Below are positions 11,397 through 22,360 of a DNA stretch of 64,000 bases, piece by piece. A program made the translations under genes and the position numbers. The first letter of the stretch is position 1, and each line of letters begins with the position of its first letter. The notes beneath the pieces were generated by a model, which did no database searches, had not been told where the DNA came from, and saw only the letters and a list, made by a program, of their open reading frames with translations. Where the stretch lies: contig CM049320.1 of NCBI GenBank assembly GCA_026874595.1, positions 7,257,464 to 7,321,463 on the forward strand, read 5' to 3'. The stretch comes from Sipunculus nudus. Its lineage: Eukaryota > Annelida > Sipuncula > Golfingiida > Sipunculidae.

Positions 11397-12004
11397 TGTA
11401 ACGCAGGCCTAATTCGTTGCTTTGCGAACCTCGCTTGTTTGGGCGCTTGCTTGCGTGTGGGGTCTGAAGCGTAGAGACACAGCATAGAGACACAGCGTTC
11501 TTTCGTTTTGCTCTAGATGATTCCGGTCTGTTCATGTGCGTCTGTATTGTTCTTTGTAGTTTTCCATTTCTAGAATTTTCGGGTCAGAAGCTATAAATAG
11601 GGCCTGAGCTCAGAAAGGAAAGGAAAATACCAGCGAGTAATAAGAGTGTTACCTCGTTAGTTTTGGGACCTTTTCCGATAATTGCATTGGTTTCAGATAT
11701 TCAAAGGATTTATTACAGATTTAATACGGACTGTCTCCAGTTGCCTTTGGATTATTACTATTTACATGGATTATTGGTGTTAAAGAACTCTGGTTGAGCT
11801 GTGACAGTGGTTGTATCCAAAAATCAAAGCCCAGGATCCGGACATTCTGGTACTGTACATTGTATTGTTATATTGTGTAATTGTATTGACATAGTTTATT
11901 GTAATGTTAGGATTGTTCCAAGAATAAATTATAATTATTTGTTAACAAAAAAACACAGTCTTCTTTATTAATCCCCTAGACATTTCACGCTGTCAAGTGT
12001 TACA
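11397..12004 (+). repeat. 5' LTR of Gmr1-like element
   Basis: Starts TGTAAC and ends GTTACA, a perfect 6-bp terminal inverted repeat. It contains a TATAAATAG box at about 11592 and an AATAAA signal at about 11922, as expected for an LTR promoter and polyadenylation site. Gag-type sequence begins about 100 bp downstream. No primer-binding site is recognisable immediately after it. Confidence 0.8.
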
Positions 12005-12100
12005 GGATGTGATTTTTATACCCGTACCAACCCCGACCTGCACACATTGTTTACAAGATTTATCTCAGTGTTTTTTTTTTCATTGTTTTAACATCTTAAC

Positions 12101-12900
12101 ATGGCAGATTTTAAACCTGAGGCATTTGTTGAAGATCCCGACCCTGATCAACGTGAACAGTTGACAACAAATTAGTTGTTGCGTTTGTGACAACACTAAG
12201 TGCTTAGTGTGAAAAAAGTTCTGACAAGGCCTGGTATCATTGCTAAAATCATGCAAGCTCTATTGAGCAAAGGTCTAATTGAAGAGAGTGAAGTAGAAAT
12301 ATAAAAAAAATGACAGCCTTGCTATGCAGTTGGAATTAAAAAAAGTTAGATATGCAACATGAGCTGGCATTAAAACAGAAAGGGAAGAACGAGAGAGAGA
12401 AAAAGAAAAAGAAATTGAGTTAAAACAACTGGAATAAAAAAGAGTTTAATTAGAACATGGCCTACATGCTGCCCTAACTCACAGTTTTTATGTTACTGAA
12501 CACATTAGATTTGTCCCACCTTTTCAAGAAAAAGAGGTTGATAAATATTTCTTACACTTTGAGAAGGTAGCTGAAAATTTAAAATGGCCTAAGGAAAGTT
12601 GCACTCTGCTATAACAAAGTGTATTGACTGGCAAGGAGAAATTTATACAGAGCTTTCAGTAGAACCCGCTGCTAACTCTGGCCAGGTTAAACGGTTAATC
12701 CCAAAAGGTTGAGAAATTCAGAAATTTGGAAAAGCGCAAAGATCAGACCTATTTAGAATTTGCTATGACTAAATAGCAGTTTTTTTATCGCTGAAAGATT
12801 ATGTAATGAAAGATTATGCAGTTTGCGCCAGTTGATTTTTGCTGAAAGAATTTAAGCGCTGCATTAACGCAGATGTTAAAACTTTCTTGATGAGAAAAGT
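12101..12900 (+). pseudogene. Gag remnant
   Basis: Reading starts at an ATG with a MADFKPEAFVEDPDPDQ N terminus and meets a stop after about 24 codons. Later fragments in several frames are rich in Lys and Glu (about 12360-12440) and contain an HFEKVAENLKWP-like block at about 12550, typical of gag capsid regions of Gypsy elements. The frame breaks repeatedly. The same lesions are in copy B (56456 onward). Confidence 0.6.
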
Positions 12901-12924
12901 CTTGAAACACTTGACGTTGCTGCT

Positions 12925-13000
12925 CAAAGAACAATACACACGCACATGAACAGACCGGAATCATCTAGAACAAAAAAAAAAGAACGCTGTGTCTCTACCC
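12925..13000 (-). repeat. Inverted LTR fragment inside the element
   Basis: This stretch is the reverse complement of about 11486-11560 of the element's own LTR: CACATGAACAG, CCGGAATCATCTAGA and GAACGCTGTGTCTCTA are the reversed forms of the LTR words. It lies between gag and protease and replaces part of gag. It is present in copy B at about 57280-57350. Confidence 0.85.
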
Positions 13001-13480
13001 CTATTAGAATTTTGGGGGACACAGGTTCAGGCCAAATTCTCATGTAAGCAAACGCTTTGTCATTTTCTAATAGGTCTTTTACTGGTGCACATGCACTTGT
13101 TAATGGTATGTTTTCAGACAGGTACCCTTCAGTTCCGCTTTACAGTGTACATTTAAATTCAGATTTTATTTCCAGGAATGTTATGTGGGCATAAGAGCTT
13201 CTTTACCCTTAGGGATTCCTAAGGGAATTCAGTTTTAACTAGGCAATGATGTTGCAGGTGACAAGTACAGCATGTGCCAATAGTGAGAGAAAAGCCGTCA
13301 CTTGATCAGGACATTGATCCTGAAATTCAGGAAATTCCTGGTTTTTTATCCTTTATGTGCTGTGACTAGATCTATGGCCATGTAAAACACACGTGAGGAT
13401 AATCGTCCAGATAATAACACTCCGGGAGTCACTAGTGCGTTGTGTAACGACTCACGCGTACAGGATGCAGCATTTTCAAG
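13001..13480 (+). pseudogene. Retroviral-type aspartic protease remnant
   Basis: The frame reads PIRILGDTGSGQILM, with the catalytic DTG at 13018-13026, then a stop. The remainder is recognisable in patches (SDRYPSVPLYSVHLNSDF and a PLGIPKGIQ stretch) with further stops. It would have cut the gag-pol polyprotein and is nonfunctional here. Confidence 0.7.
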
Positions 13481-13499
13481 GTCGGAATTTATCGCGGAA

Positions 13500-14640
13500 T
13501 AGCATATGGACCCTGATATTTCAAGTTTGTTTCCCAGGGCAGTGTATAAAGATGAACTGTCACAAAACCCAGTTTGTTTCTATGTTAAAAATGGAGTGCT
13601 TATGCGTAAATGGCGACCACCTCATGTATGCGCTGATTAGGAGTGGGCCATCAAACATCAAATGGTAGTGCCCAAAAGTTTTCGCAATAAATTCTAAGCA
13701 TGGCACATGAGGCTCCTTTGTCTGTCCTTTCAGGTATAAATAAAATTTATCAAAAAGTAAGTACACACTTCTATTGGCCGCACCGCAGGACAGATATTGT
13801 ACAATACTGTAAATCATGCCATACAAGGTCAATCAGAATCCTCCTAAAGCCCTACTTAGGTCTATTTCTGCTTTAGAGAACCATTTAGTAGGATTATTGT
13901 TGATTATGTTGGACCACTTCCCAAAATAAAATCTGGACATGAATGCTTGCTGACAATTATGTGCGCATCTATCAGGTTCCCTTTAGGCAATAACATTGCG
14001 CAAAATTAATGCCAAAGGGTTGTCAAGGCTCTGACTAAGCTTTTTACACTTTTGGAATTAACTAAATCCCTCCAGTCTGGCCAAGGGTTTAATTTTATGC
14101 CTGGCTTATTTCAGTAAGTTATGTTTGAGCTAAGAATAAAACAGTTCAGCTCTTCACAAAAGCATCCTGAAAGTCAGGGCGTCCTCGAGCGTTTTCATCA
14201 GACATTAGAAAACATTGTTATGACACACAGAAAGATTAGGATGAAGGAATCCACCTATTGCTGTTTTCTGTTAAGGATCCTTTCAAAAGTCCTTGGGATT
14301 CAGTCCCCTTGAAGTAGTTTTCGGACACTCCGCTCGAGGTCCATTAAAACTGCTTAAAGAAAAATTCTTGTGTAAAAATCCTGATCTCTTAGTTTATTGC
14401 GTATGTATCAGACTTTCGCACTAAACTACACAATGCTTGTGAAATTGCAAAGTCTAATCTATCTGCACAAAGTAAAAATGAAAACACAGTATGACAAGCA
14501 CACTGTAAGTAGGACGTTTGAGCTTGGTTGAAAGGTCCTTGCCTTACTAACCATCCATGGCAGACCTCTGCAAGCTAGGTATTTTGGTCCTAACATTGTT
14601 GACATGAAAGTCAGTGATTTGTTTAACAACTGTGCCATAT
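13500..14640 (+). pseudogene. Integrase remnant, upstream of RT
   Basis: A zinc-binding region is visible at about 13690-13820: HEAPLS, then HFYWPHRRTDIVQYC and CKSCHT. Core patches follow, including the LLIMLDHFPK-like first-Asp region and the SQKHPESQGVLERFHQTLE block that holds the catalytic Glu (14154-14215). A C-terminal patch GRPLQARYFGPNIVD (clear in copy B at about 58910-58960) resembles the GPY/F region of Gypsy integrases. Stops and frameshifts abound. Its place before reverse transcriptase is the key oddity of this element. Confidence 0.75.
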
Positions 14641-14804
14641 TAACATGTTGAAAACATATTATGACAGAAATAGCACATCAGATGTTGTACATTATGTTAC
14701 TGTTGTTAATTGTGTAAAAACCGACCCTGACCCTGTTAAAGTGGATACTGATTGTAAGTGTGATGTAGACATTCAGTGTGGAACATTTCCACTGAAAAAC
14801 TAAG

Positions 14805-15927
14805 ACGTGCTTAACAACCTGGATGCCAAACTGTCACATCTTACCGCACAAAAACAACAAGACCTCAAGAACCTGTTGCAGAATTATGAACATTTGTTTT
14901 GTGACATTTCAACGCGAACTAACATATTGTGCCATGATGTCGGTGTTGGCGAGGCAACCGCAGTCAAGCAGCATCCTTATAGTCTGAACCAGAAAAGCAA
15001 AAGTATCTACCAAATTAGGTTAAATATTTGCTGGACAATGATTTTATTTAACCTAGTAACATTTACTGGAGTTCACCATGTATTCTTGTGCCCAAACCTG
15101 AAGTTACCGTATGTGCACAGATTATCGAAAACTGAACTCTGTCATGAAGACTGACACGTTCCCCATTCCCAGGATCAATGATTGTATTGATAGAGTCGGT
15201 AGCTCCAGATATGTTTCAAGTTTGACATGTTAACAGGATTCTGGCAAATTCCGCTGACAGAACGAGCGAAAGAAGTGTCCGCATTTGTCGCGCGCATGGA
15301 CTGTACCAGTATAAAGTTATGCCGTTTGGCATGAGGAACTCGCCCGCCACGTATCAGTGCCTCATCCATATGGTTGTCAAGGACATTCAGGGCTGAGACG
15401 CATATATTAATGACCTCGTCGTGTACAGCGACACCTGGGAGAAGCATGTGCAATTTCTTCGTGACCTCTTCGAAAGACTTTGCGAAGGAGGTCTGACCAT
15501 CAACTGGACATGCACAAGTAACATTTTTCTGCTGTAGCTGAACCTTTGACTCATTTGTTAAAGAAGAAACAAAAGTTTGTATGGAATGTTCAGTGTGAAA
15601 ATGCATTTCAGAATTTTGAAGCAATTCTGCCAAATTCACCAGCTTTAGCAGCTCCAGACTTTTCTGTACCTTTGAGTAAGCTGTAGATGCTAGTGATACT
15701 GCTGCTAGTGCTGTGTTGTTACAAGAAGGCAGTGATGGCATAGATCATCCAATCTGTTATTTATCAAGAAAGTTTAATACCAACCAGACAAACAACTCCA
15801 CTATTGAAAAATGATGTTTGGCTTTGATTTTGGCATTCCAACATTTTGAAGTTTATGTTTCTTCATCAATCAAGCCTATCATTGTCTTCAGTGATCACAA
15901 TCCCCTTACGTTCATGAACAAAGATTG
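14805..15927 (+). pseudogene. Reverse transcriptase and RNase H remnant
   Basis: Begins with a connector (NNLDAKLSHLTAQKQQDL), then KQHPYSLNQKS and a VPKP-like patch. RT core patches are SKFDMLTGFWQIPLTERAKE, YKVMPFGMRNSPATYQCL and the active-site loop reading YINDLVVYSD, where YIDD is usual: the second catalytic Asp position is Asn in both copies A and B. RNase H follows from about 15570 (a VDASDTAASAVLLQEG-like patch, then YLSRKFN) and stops at a VFSDHNPLTFMNK patch at about 15915, where the element is cut off. A long antisense ORF over this region is a shadow. Confidence 0.8.
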
Positions 15928-16419
15928 TTGAGAGTGAAATCAACTTCATCATCTCAATGATAAAGTTTCTTGCAGAATATTTCCCACAGATATGATTTAA
16001 AACATATGGGCAGCCTAAATATAGATTTTATTATCTCTATCAAAATATCACTATTATGATTTATATGCAGTTGCGCAAAAACTATCACGAAAGTTATCAG
16101 AACCTAACAAAGGAAGGTCTGTAACATAAGCTACAATGTTAACAATGGCTTTTGTTACACTGTAATGAATCCTCTATGATTTGCTTCATGATCGGCTTGA
16201 ATGATCAGCGTCTGCCTTGTCACAAACTCAGGCAACACAACCATTTTCATATACATGTCTTACTAAGCATATGACGCTTCAGTAAATATTAATATCTCAG
16301 CAAAGAGAAAATAATGTAAGAAAGTCTTCCACAACAAAACTGTCTGTGCCTTTACAACAGATGAGGTCGTTGAAAAACGATATTCTAAAACAAGACATGG
16401 GCCACCTAAATACAGGAAG
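15928..16419 (+). promoter_or_regulatory. 5' region of F3 (inverted module)
   Basis: Reverse complement of the region upstream of F1 and F2: TTGAGAGTGAAATC at 15928 matches about 5660 inverted, and the TGATCA-containing module lies at about 16170-16300. The match begins exactly where the retroelement ends, so the junction is sharp. It precedes the broken F3. Confidence 0.6.
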
Positions 16420-17596
16420 ATGGTTGTTAAAATGTACAGGCTGCTAATATGTGTTGGCATATACTATATTGTGCGGGATGCTTATATTTGAATTCGACCG
16501 GTTGTCTGCCTAAACAACTGTCTCGGGGTAAAATGACATGGACTAACTTGACGAGGGGCTACTATCTCAGACCATTAACCATTAAATAACTCTATGACCG
16601 GGCTCAAAGTTAAGTAATTAATAAAGAAAATATTGTTTTTGACAGCTAACCACTATGACAAATCAGTTGGTTTCGGGTTTGGGCAAGAAGCCTTCCGCCG
16701 TAATAATTGTAAGTTCAGAGACTGTGAAACAACAGATGATCGTTCAAAAATAAACCGCAGCAATGCAGTGATAGTTAACATGTTCAATATAAGATGTGTT
16801 GAGGAGATGCCAAAGTTCCGTCATCCGAACCAGGTATTTGTGGTTTTTTTTTTACCAAGGATTCCCCCTTGAAAACCCCCGGTCCGTTAACGCAATACAA
16901 TGGGATCTTTAACCAAACACATACATTCAGTCATAATTCTGATATTTATATTCCTTACGGATCATTGAGAAAGCTTATGAGGAATGTTCCTGAAAGGAAA
17001 TTGGTTGATTATTCAAAAGGCAAGACTAAACTTGTTGAATGGGTTGTAAGCAAATGTCCAACAAAGAGCCACCGAGGAGAATACGTCAAGGAACTTGCAA
17101 AGCTTATAGACATGGATATATACGGAAGGTGTGGCACGCTGTACTGCAATGACGGAACATTCTGCCATTCCATGCTGAACGCCACATACAAATTTTACCT
17201 TTCATTCGAGGACAGTATTTGTAAAGATTATACATTAGAGAAACTTTGGAGAATTCTTAAACTGAATGTGGTGCCCGTCGTCCTTGACGGGTATGATTAC
17301 AAGAAATATCTTCCAAATCAATAATTCATCGATATTACAGATTTTAAATCCCCGTCTGAACTAACCGCATGTCTAAAACTTCTAGATTTGAATACTACAT
17401 TGTACAATCAATATTTTGAATGGACAATAGTATGATGTGCAAGTAAAGGGAACGGGTATTTGTGACATGTGAATTTCTGCACACCCATGAAAACTTTCAC
17501 AAAGTCTACAAAAACATAGACCAATTTTGGAATGAAAAGGATTGTACCCTAGCAGAAGTGTATTATGAAGGACACGCAAAGCTCAAATATCATTGA
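16420..17596 (+). pseudogene. Broken GT10 fucosyltransferase (F3)
   Basis: Nearly the whole gene is present on the plus strand, from ATG at 16420 to a TGA at 17594. Recognisable parts: anchor (LLICVGI), GFGFGQEAFRRNNCKFRDC, DSDIYIPYGSLRK, VDIYGRCG-like MDIYGRCGTL, and the FYLSFEDSICKDY motif with EKLW. Lesions: frameshift after the anchor, a frameshift in the T run at about 16843-16853, a nonsense codon at 17322 (LPNQ then stop), a 2-bp loss in the FEWKQYY region and a further indel before the CEF region. Some lesions are shared with the B copy and others are private, so it was already dead before the duplication and kept decaying. Confidence 0.88.
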
Positions 17597-18204
17597 TAAG
17601 AAAACCCCTTCAGGTTGATTTTTCAGATTGGTATCCATTTTATCTGGTTTTAGCTGCAATGAAGAAACCATTTTCAGCGCAGGTGTTACAGTTTGTTTGG
17701 TGTATGTAAATGCTCTCTTTTCGTACCATGTTATTCTAAAAGGATTTCCTGAGCCATTGTTACCTTGATAAAAAGAAAGAAGCTAATGACTTGTTTCCTG
17801 CTGTACACGAGTTGCAGCTCATCCTTATAGCCAATTTTAATTTTCATAGACTTTTAACTGTTCAAAGAGGAATGCTTTCACTGGATAATCTGTCAGTCTT
17901 AATTAAGAATCTAACAAAAATCAGATCCATACATATTATGGTTAAATGTTTCCGTATCTATGAAAGTTGTAGAACCATTCATCTAACAGAAGTCGAACAT
18001 AGTCGAATGTAGAAGAAAATGAGCATCCCAGCTAAATTTGTTTAAAATGTTGTTATATGGAGATATAAACTTAAAACTTTGAGGCATGTTATTTTTTTGT
18101 CATTTTGATAGAAATTTCAATTTGAACAGTTTTTTTTATACATACTTAAATCTGACTGAAAACTGCATCTGGTAATTAGGCGCAGTCAATTTACATCTGC
18201 CCTC
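17597..18204 (+). repeat. Inverted copy of the F2 downstream flank
   Basis: Blocks here are the reverse complement of about 8500-9500, for example CCTGCTGTACACGAGTTGCAGCTC against GAGCTGCAACTCGTTTACAGC at about 9442, and the GCGCAGTCA end at about 18180. This extends the inverted duplication beyond the genes. No coding sequence recognised. Confidence 0.75.
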
Positions 18205-19084
18205 TATCAATCTACACTAGACCATTCGAGGTATTTGTAGTACACTGTTAACCAATAGGCTTAGAGTAATACACCTAAGCTCCAATACCATTACTAATAA
18301 CATGTGTTTCTATTAAATCTTTAAACAATCTGGCCTCTTTTCAAAGAGTAAACTAAATTCAAATATACTTGCAAAAATGACCTGATCAGTCCCGAATAAG
18401 AATCTGCATACCAAATGTCCTTTTCTGGTCATAGATTAAAACATAGACCTATACGGTCAATTGTTGCTGAGATATTGCTGAACACGTATGAAACCAAATT
18501 TTACTATAGCATCTAGCATTATGGCTGGAGCCTACCATGGCTCGGGTTATGGGCTCCCATATATATTGTTCAATGTCAACACTCGTGGGGAAAAACCGTC
18601 AAATCCAACTGCAAACACAAGTATTTTTCTCTATGTATAATGGCTAATACTGGTAATTGCGTTGACAGACAAGAAAGAACTATTTCGAAACGATGCCAAT
18701 TGTGTCCTAAGGGGATTTTTTCTACATTGTCTTGTTTTTGCGAAAGATCTATCACAGCGGCACAGTCCAGAGTTAATCCGTCTCTCCGACGTGTGGGGTG
18801 GATCACTACTAGAACAAGATCAAGAAATATCCTAGTTATCACTTGGTCAATTGATGCCAGTTGACTCATTATAACTTTGTGGCATTTCAGTGAAATTTCT
18901 GATACCTTTACACCATTCAATTTCTCCTCTCCTGTGGGAGACTACACGGATATTGCGTTTATATCCAGGTTATTATTCGTTACATTTTGGATAATTTAGA
19001 CTGTTCCGCCTGTCTACAACTTCACATTTATGTTGTCTTCCAATTACGATTAAACGACACTGACAAAAAAGGATTAACTTGACC

Positions 19085-19490
19085 TCTACAGTTGGGCTTG
19101 GTGGTGTATCGGTCATACGATTGCGCGGCTTTATTGTTAATCAATGTTATTTTATTTGAGTACAAAAGCTCTGCACCATAAAGTAAGCCTACACCTATCA
19201 TCAGAATGTGCTTTTAAAGGACCATCTTCCTGGTTAATGTTTGGAGTTGTGCTGTTGTAGAAAATATTTTATACCTCAAACGACAGTACCTGTTGAAACG
19301 GTAAAGTTTAGTTATTGATACGCCGGCAGTCTTTCTGTGAAAGCTTTGTTTGGTTGTTATTTTTTAGTGGTAAAATCTGAATATTTAGTGAACCGTCGCA
19401 TGCATGTTCAAACATTATCATGCAGTTGGTTGTGTTGTCGGAGTTTGTGGTCAGGGAGGTGAATGGATCATCAAAGTTGGTCATTGATGT
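19085..19490 (-). pseudogene. FUT 5'-end relic with module, distal
   Basis: Equivalent of the relic at 7330-7720: the block with CTCTGCACCATAAAG, TTTTAAAGGACCATCTTCC and the module GAACCGTCGCATGC plus GTTTGTGGTCAGG aligns with the start region of F2 on the minus strand. Only the 5' part survives. Homology rests on DNA-level similarity by eye. Confidence 0.4.
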
Positions 19491-19499
19491 AAATGTAAA

Positions 19500-20390
19500 A
19501 TCTTTTGATGAAATAAGATTTTCGGTACAAAACAGTTTCTTTCAGAAGAATTAAGAAATACTAAATGAGGCGAATTACACTATTCGTATATTCTGTGTAT
19601 TTTCATCATTTAACAAGGATATTCTGTTGACATCACCCCAGTTTCTTTTCTTTAAGCTTTAAATGTAAACGCCGGATGAGATAAACATACTGGTTGTAGT
19701 GTGGAGTAGTAGAGTGAGCCCATGGATATAATAGGGCATGTCAAAATACACGATGATCTGATGTCATTATGTTGGGAATCCATCAGTTCACGCACATTTT
19801 ATGCGCAAAAATTGTACCTTTTAGCATATTTAGCACTTAAGAATTTTCGATTAATGCACAAGGGTGTTAGTTGTTACTTTTAAGTAAAGACTGATATTAT
19901 GATGAGTGAAACCTTTTCGTTTAGCCCTTCAATAAGGGCCGTATGCTGTAGTTCCGTAGGCGAAAAAAAAAATATAGTTGGTGGTTTAACTGCATGGCAC
20001 CCTTAATCCATATGGGATATAATAAGTCTGGGTTAAATCCGCGGACTGTGTGCAAAATAGTTGAGATTCTGAGGGATAGTCTAAAGGTGGACTAACTTCA
20101 AAGCAAACACAATATCAGCCAAACCTTTCCCTATTAGAATATCCTAAAGCAATTATAAACTTCAAAACCAAGAAAAATATATACCGGTGTTGAAAGTATA
20201 AACACTCGCATCTTGCCGGTTAGGTTTTACGATGAGGAATAATAACACTATGTTTTACAAGGACAACAGCATTATTATTGCCAAGATATAAGGTGTGCCT
20301 ACTTTAGTTTATTTTCAAAAAAACATTTAAAGATAAGATTTATTCTAATCATACAAAAACCTAGCTGAATAACTTAGACGTAGAAATGCT
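19500..20390. other. Unidentified insert in the old repeat
   Basis: About 890 bp with no counterpart at 7850-7870. No ORF, terminal repeats or target-site duplication stands out. It is shared with copy B as far as the window reaches. Confidence 0.5.
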
Positions 20391-21235
20391 GTTCTTTAAG
20401 AATGATATAAAGGGATAATTGGTATTAATGAGCAGCATTCTCTGTTGATAGTAACGATTGATAAACAGTGATAAACAAAATATGAATAATTATCACTGCC
20501 AAATTTATTATACGAGGTCAAAAAATGAGAAGTTGTGATTTTGCAGCATTGAAGTTGCAGACCAAAAGAAGCGCTACAAGTAGATACAGACCAGGACAGG
20601 TCTTGCAATGGATATGGACCAGAACAAGATTGGCCGATAGGCTTTTAAAGGTAGGAAATGTCGAATATTTTATGAACATATAACAAAACCTGAGCAGGAT
20701 ATTGCCTGTAATCTAAATGTAAGGAGTGTCAGGATTTATCTGACATCTTAAATAAATGTTAACAGGAAATGGATTGATAAATATTGTGTAATTTAATGCT
20801 ATACACAAATATTTTCAAAAATACCATTCCATACATATAATTTATTGTGTTTCGTTTACTTAACTAATCTGCCGAATGATACATTATAAAAACCTAAACA
20901 TTTGAATACCCAGAAAATTCCAAATTTGGAAATACCCGAGACAGGGGAATAAAAAGATGGAGAGCTGAGGAATAAACTATATTAATTTTATTAGTCTGCT
21001 TCAGCCTACCAGGAACCAAACGTATCGACAAATAAAGTCAGTCGAAAACTGCTACTGTCGCCTGTGCTGCTGTCAAGGCTAATGAATTTTGTATCTAACA
21101 TTAAAGAGAAAGTGATAGATGTTAATGACTGCGCTTGAATACCAGATGCAGTTTGGAGTCAGGTTTTAATTATTTATAAATAAAACTCTGTTCAAAATTC
21201 AAAAAAGAAATTTCTATTAAAATGCTAAATGAAAA

Positions 21236-22360
21236 TAACATGTAAAATAATAAAACAAAAGCATTAACGTTTAAAAAAAAGAAACACAATTATCTACAAA
21301 ATAATTGTGTTACATTGTGTCATTCATCCAAGTAAGGTGCATATTTAACATATGAAATAAAAAATCTTAAGCTTAAAATAAAATAAATTTTACTACCAAC
21401 ATTCAACATAAATAATCTTTTACACATACACATATAACAAGAAGTTCAATGCTATATATTATATCTTTTATCTAAATGGTTCTCTCTCTTGAGGCAAAAT
21501 TTAAGAAACCTCTTACAGTAGTGAATAACAAAATAATGCATAATACCAAATAAGAAAAAAGTACGCATGTGAGTAGTGGTAGAGGGTCCACACTCTACTG
21601 ATTTTATATCCATAAATCATATCTGTTATACAGTGTGTTTTATATTTAAGTCGGGGCCCAGACGATCGGAGAAAAGTTACACCTATTTCAGATGAAATGC
21701 TAATACTGACATATTTGATCAGATAAAAAAGTAGGTAGGGTCTTGCAAGTAGTTTTGGGGACCGCACGATTAGAAGCCGTATATCTTGGTACATGTATTT
21801 GATAGCGGAAAGTAACGGTTATATATGATGCATATTTAACTAGCCCGGAGACACGCAGCGCCCGGGAATAGGTAACAAGGTCAGAGGGATGAAACATGCT
21901 CAGGGACTTCCGTGATACAGAGGAGCCACTCACAGGAGCGTGACGTTTAGTTACCTACGACGTGGTAGGTAACAACGGGGTTGTTTTAAGGCCACCTGGC
22001 ATAATAGCTAGAGCCAACCCGGTAGTTTGCAAGGTTTTCCTAGACCCGTACACAGGCAGTTAAGCACAGTGCGCATGCTCGTGGTAAAACTAATGTTGCC
22101 AATAAAGATCTGACACAGACGACAATACACTCGGTTTTACTGTTTGCAAACCTGCTGGAATACCCGCTGCTGAGTTCCATGATCACAGCGTAAACTTGCT
22201 GCAGTATGACCCTTAACATTTATGTTATCCATGCTGTATAAATATTCCTGGTATATCACCCACCCGTTCTTGCGGCTGGGTTTTCAATCGGAACCAGAGT
22301 TGTTCTGATAAATTACACTGCGAAATTCCCCTTGCGAAATAATATCACATTCTACAGGAC
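21236..22360. other. Single-copy noncoding DNA
   Basis: First sequence outside the duplicon. No gene recognised. One perfect 9-bp inverted repeat stands out: GTTACCTAC at 21950-21958 and GTAGGTAAC at 21965-21973 around a 6-nt loop. Confidence 0.5.

Larger units (their letters stand above)
11397..15927 (+). mobile_element. Degenerate Gmr1-like LTR retrotransposon, copy A
   Basis: A 608-bp LTR (11397-12004) is followed by gag, protease, integrase, reverse transcriptase and RNase H remnants, in that order. The protein sequences are of Ty3/Gypsy type, but integrase precedes reverse transcriptase as in Ty1/Copia. That combination is known for Gmr1-like elements. The element is broken by many stops and frameshifts, carries an inverted LTR fragment at 12925-13000, and ends at about 15927 inside RNase H with no 3' LTR. 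It sits between the head-to-head units F2 and F3. All major lesions are shared with the copy at 55755-60284, so decay preceded the duplication. Confidence 0.8.
53..19649 (+). repeat. Segmental duplicon, copy A
   Basis: This stretch is found again in two places. Positions 53-4650 match 36711-41080 (copy C). Positions 4209-19649 match 49180-64000 (copy B), which runs off the window. A and B are close to identical: the long intact gene differs by four residues, and small indels shift the offset only from 44512 to 44352 after a 154-bp gap near 7270-7423. Copy C is more diverged and lacks A positions about 2806-3080, 4650-7978 and 8663-9693. The duplicon carries the fucosyltransferase cluster and one LTR element. 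Confidence 0.92.
18205..21235 (+). repeat. Older direct repeat, distal copy
   Basis: Positions 18205-19500 match 6484-7860 and positions 20395-21235 match 7866-8590, both in the same orientation and visibly more diverged than A is from B. An unrelated stretch of about 890 bp (19500-20390) splits the match. The homology ends near 21235 at AGAAATTTCTATTAAAATG. Confidence 0.75.

Noticed and set aside
15175..15741. 188-codon minus-strand ORF (again at 59532-60098)
   Set aside because: It is antisense to the reverse transcriptase and RNase H remnant, whose motifs read clearly on the plus strand. The protein has no recognisable domain, and identity between copies follows from the duplication.
18576..18920. 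114-codon minus-strand ORF (again at 62928-63272)
   Set aside because: It is in the older direct repeat; the matching stretch at 6840-7210 does not keep the frame, so no selection on the protein is evident.
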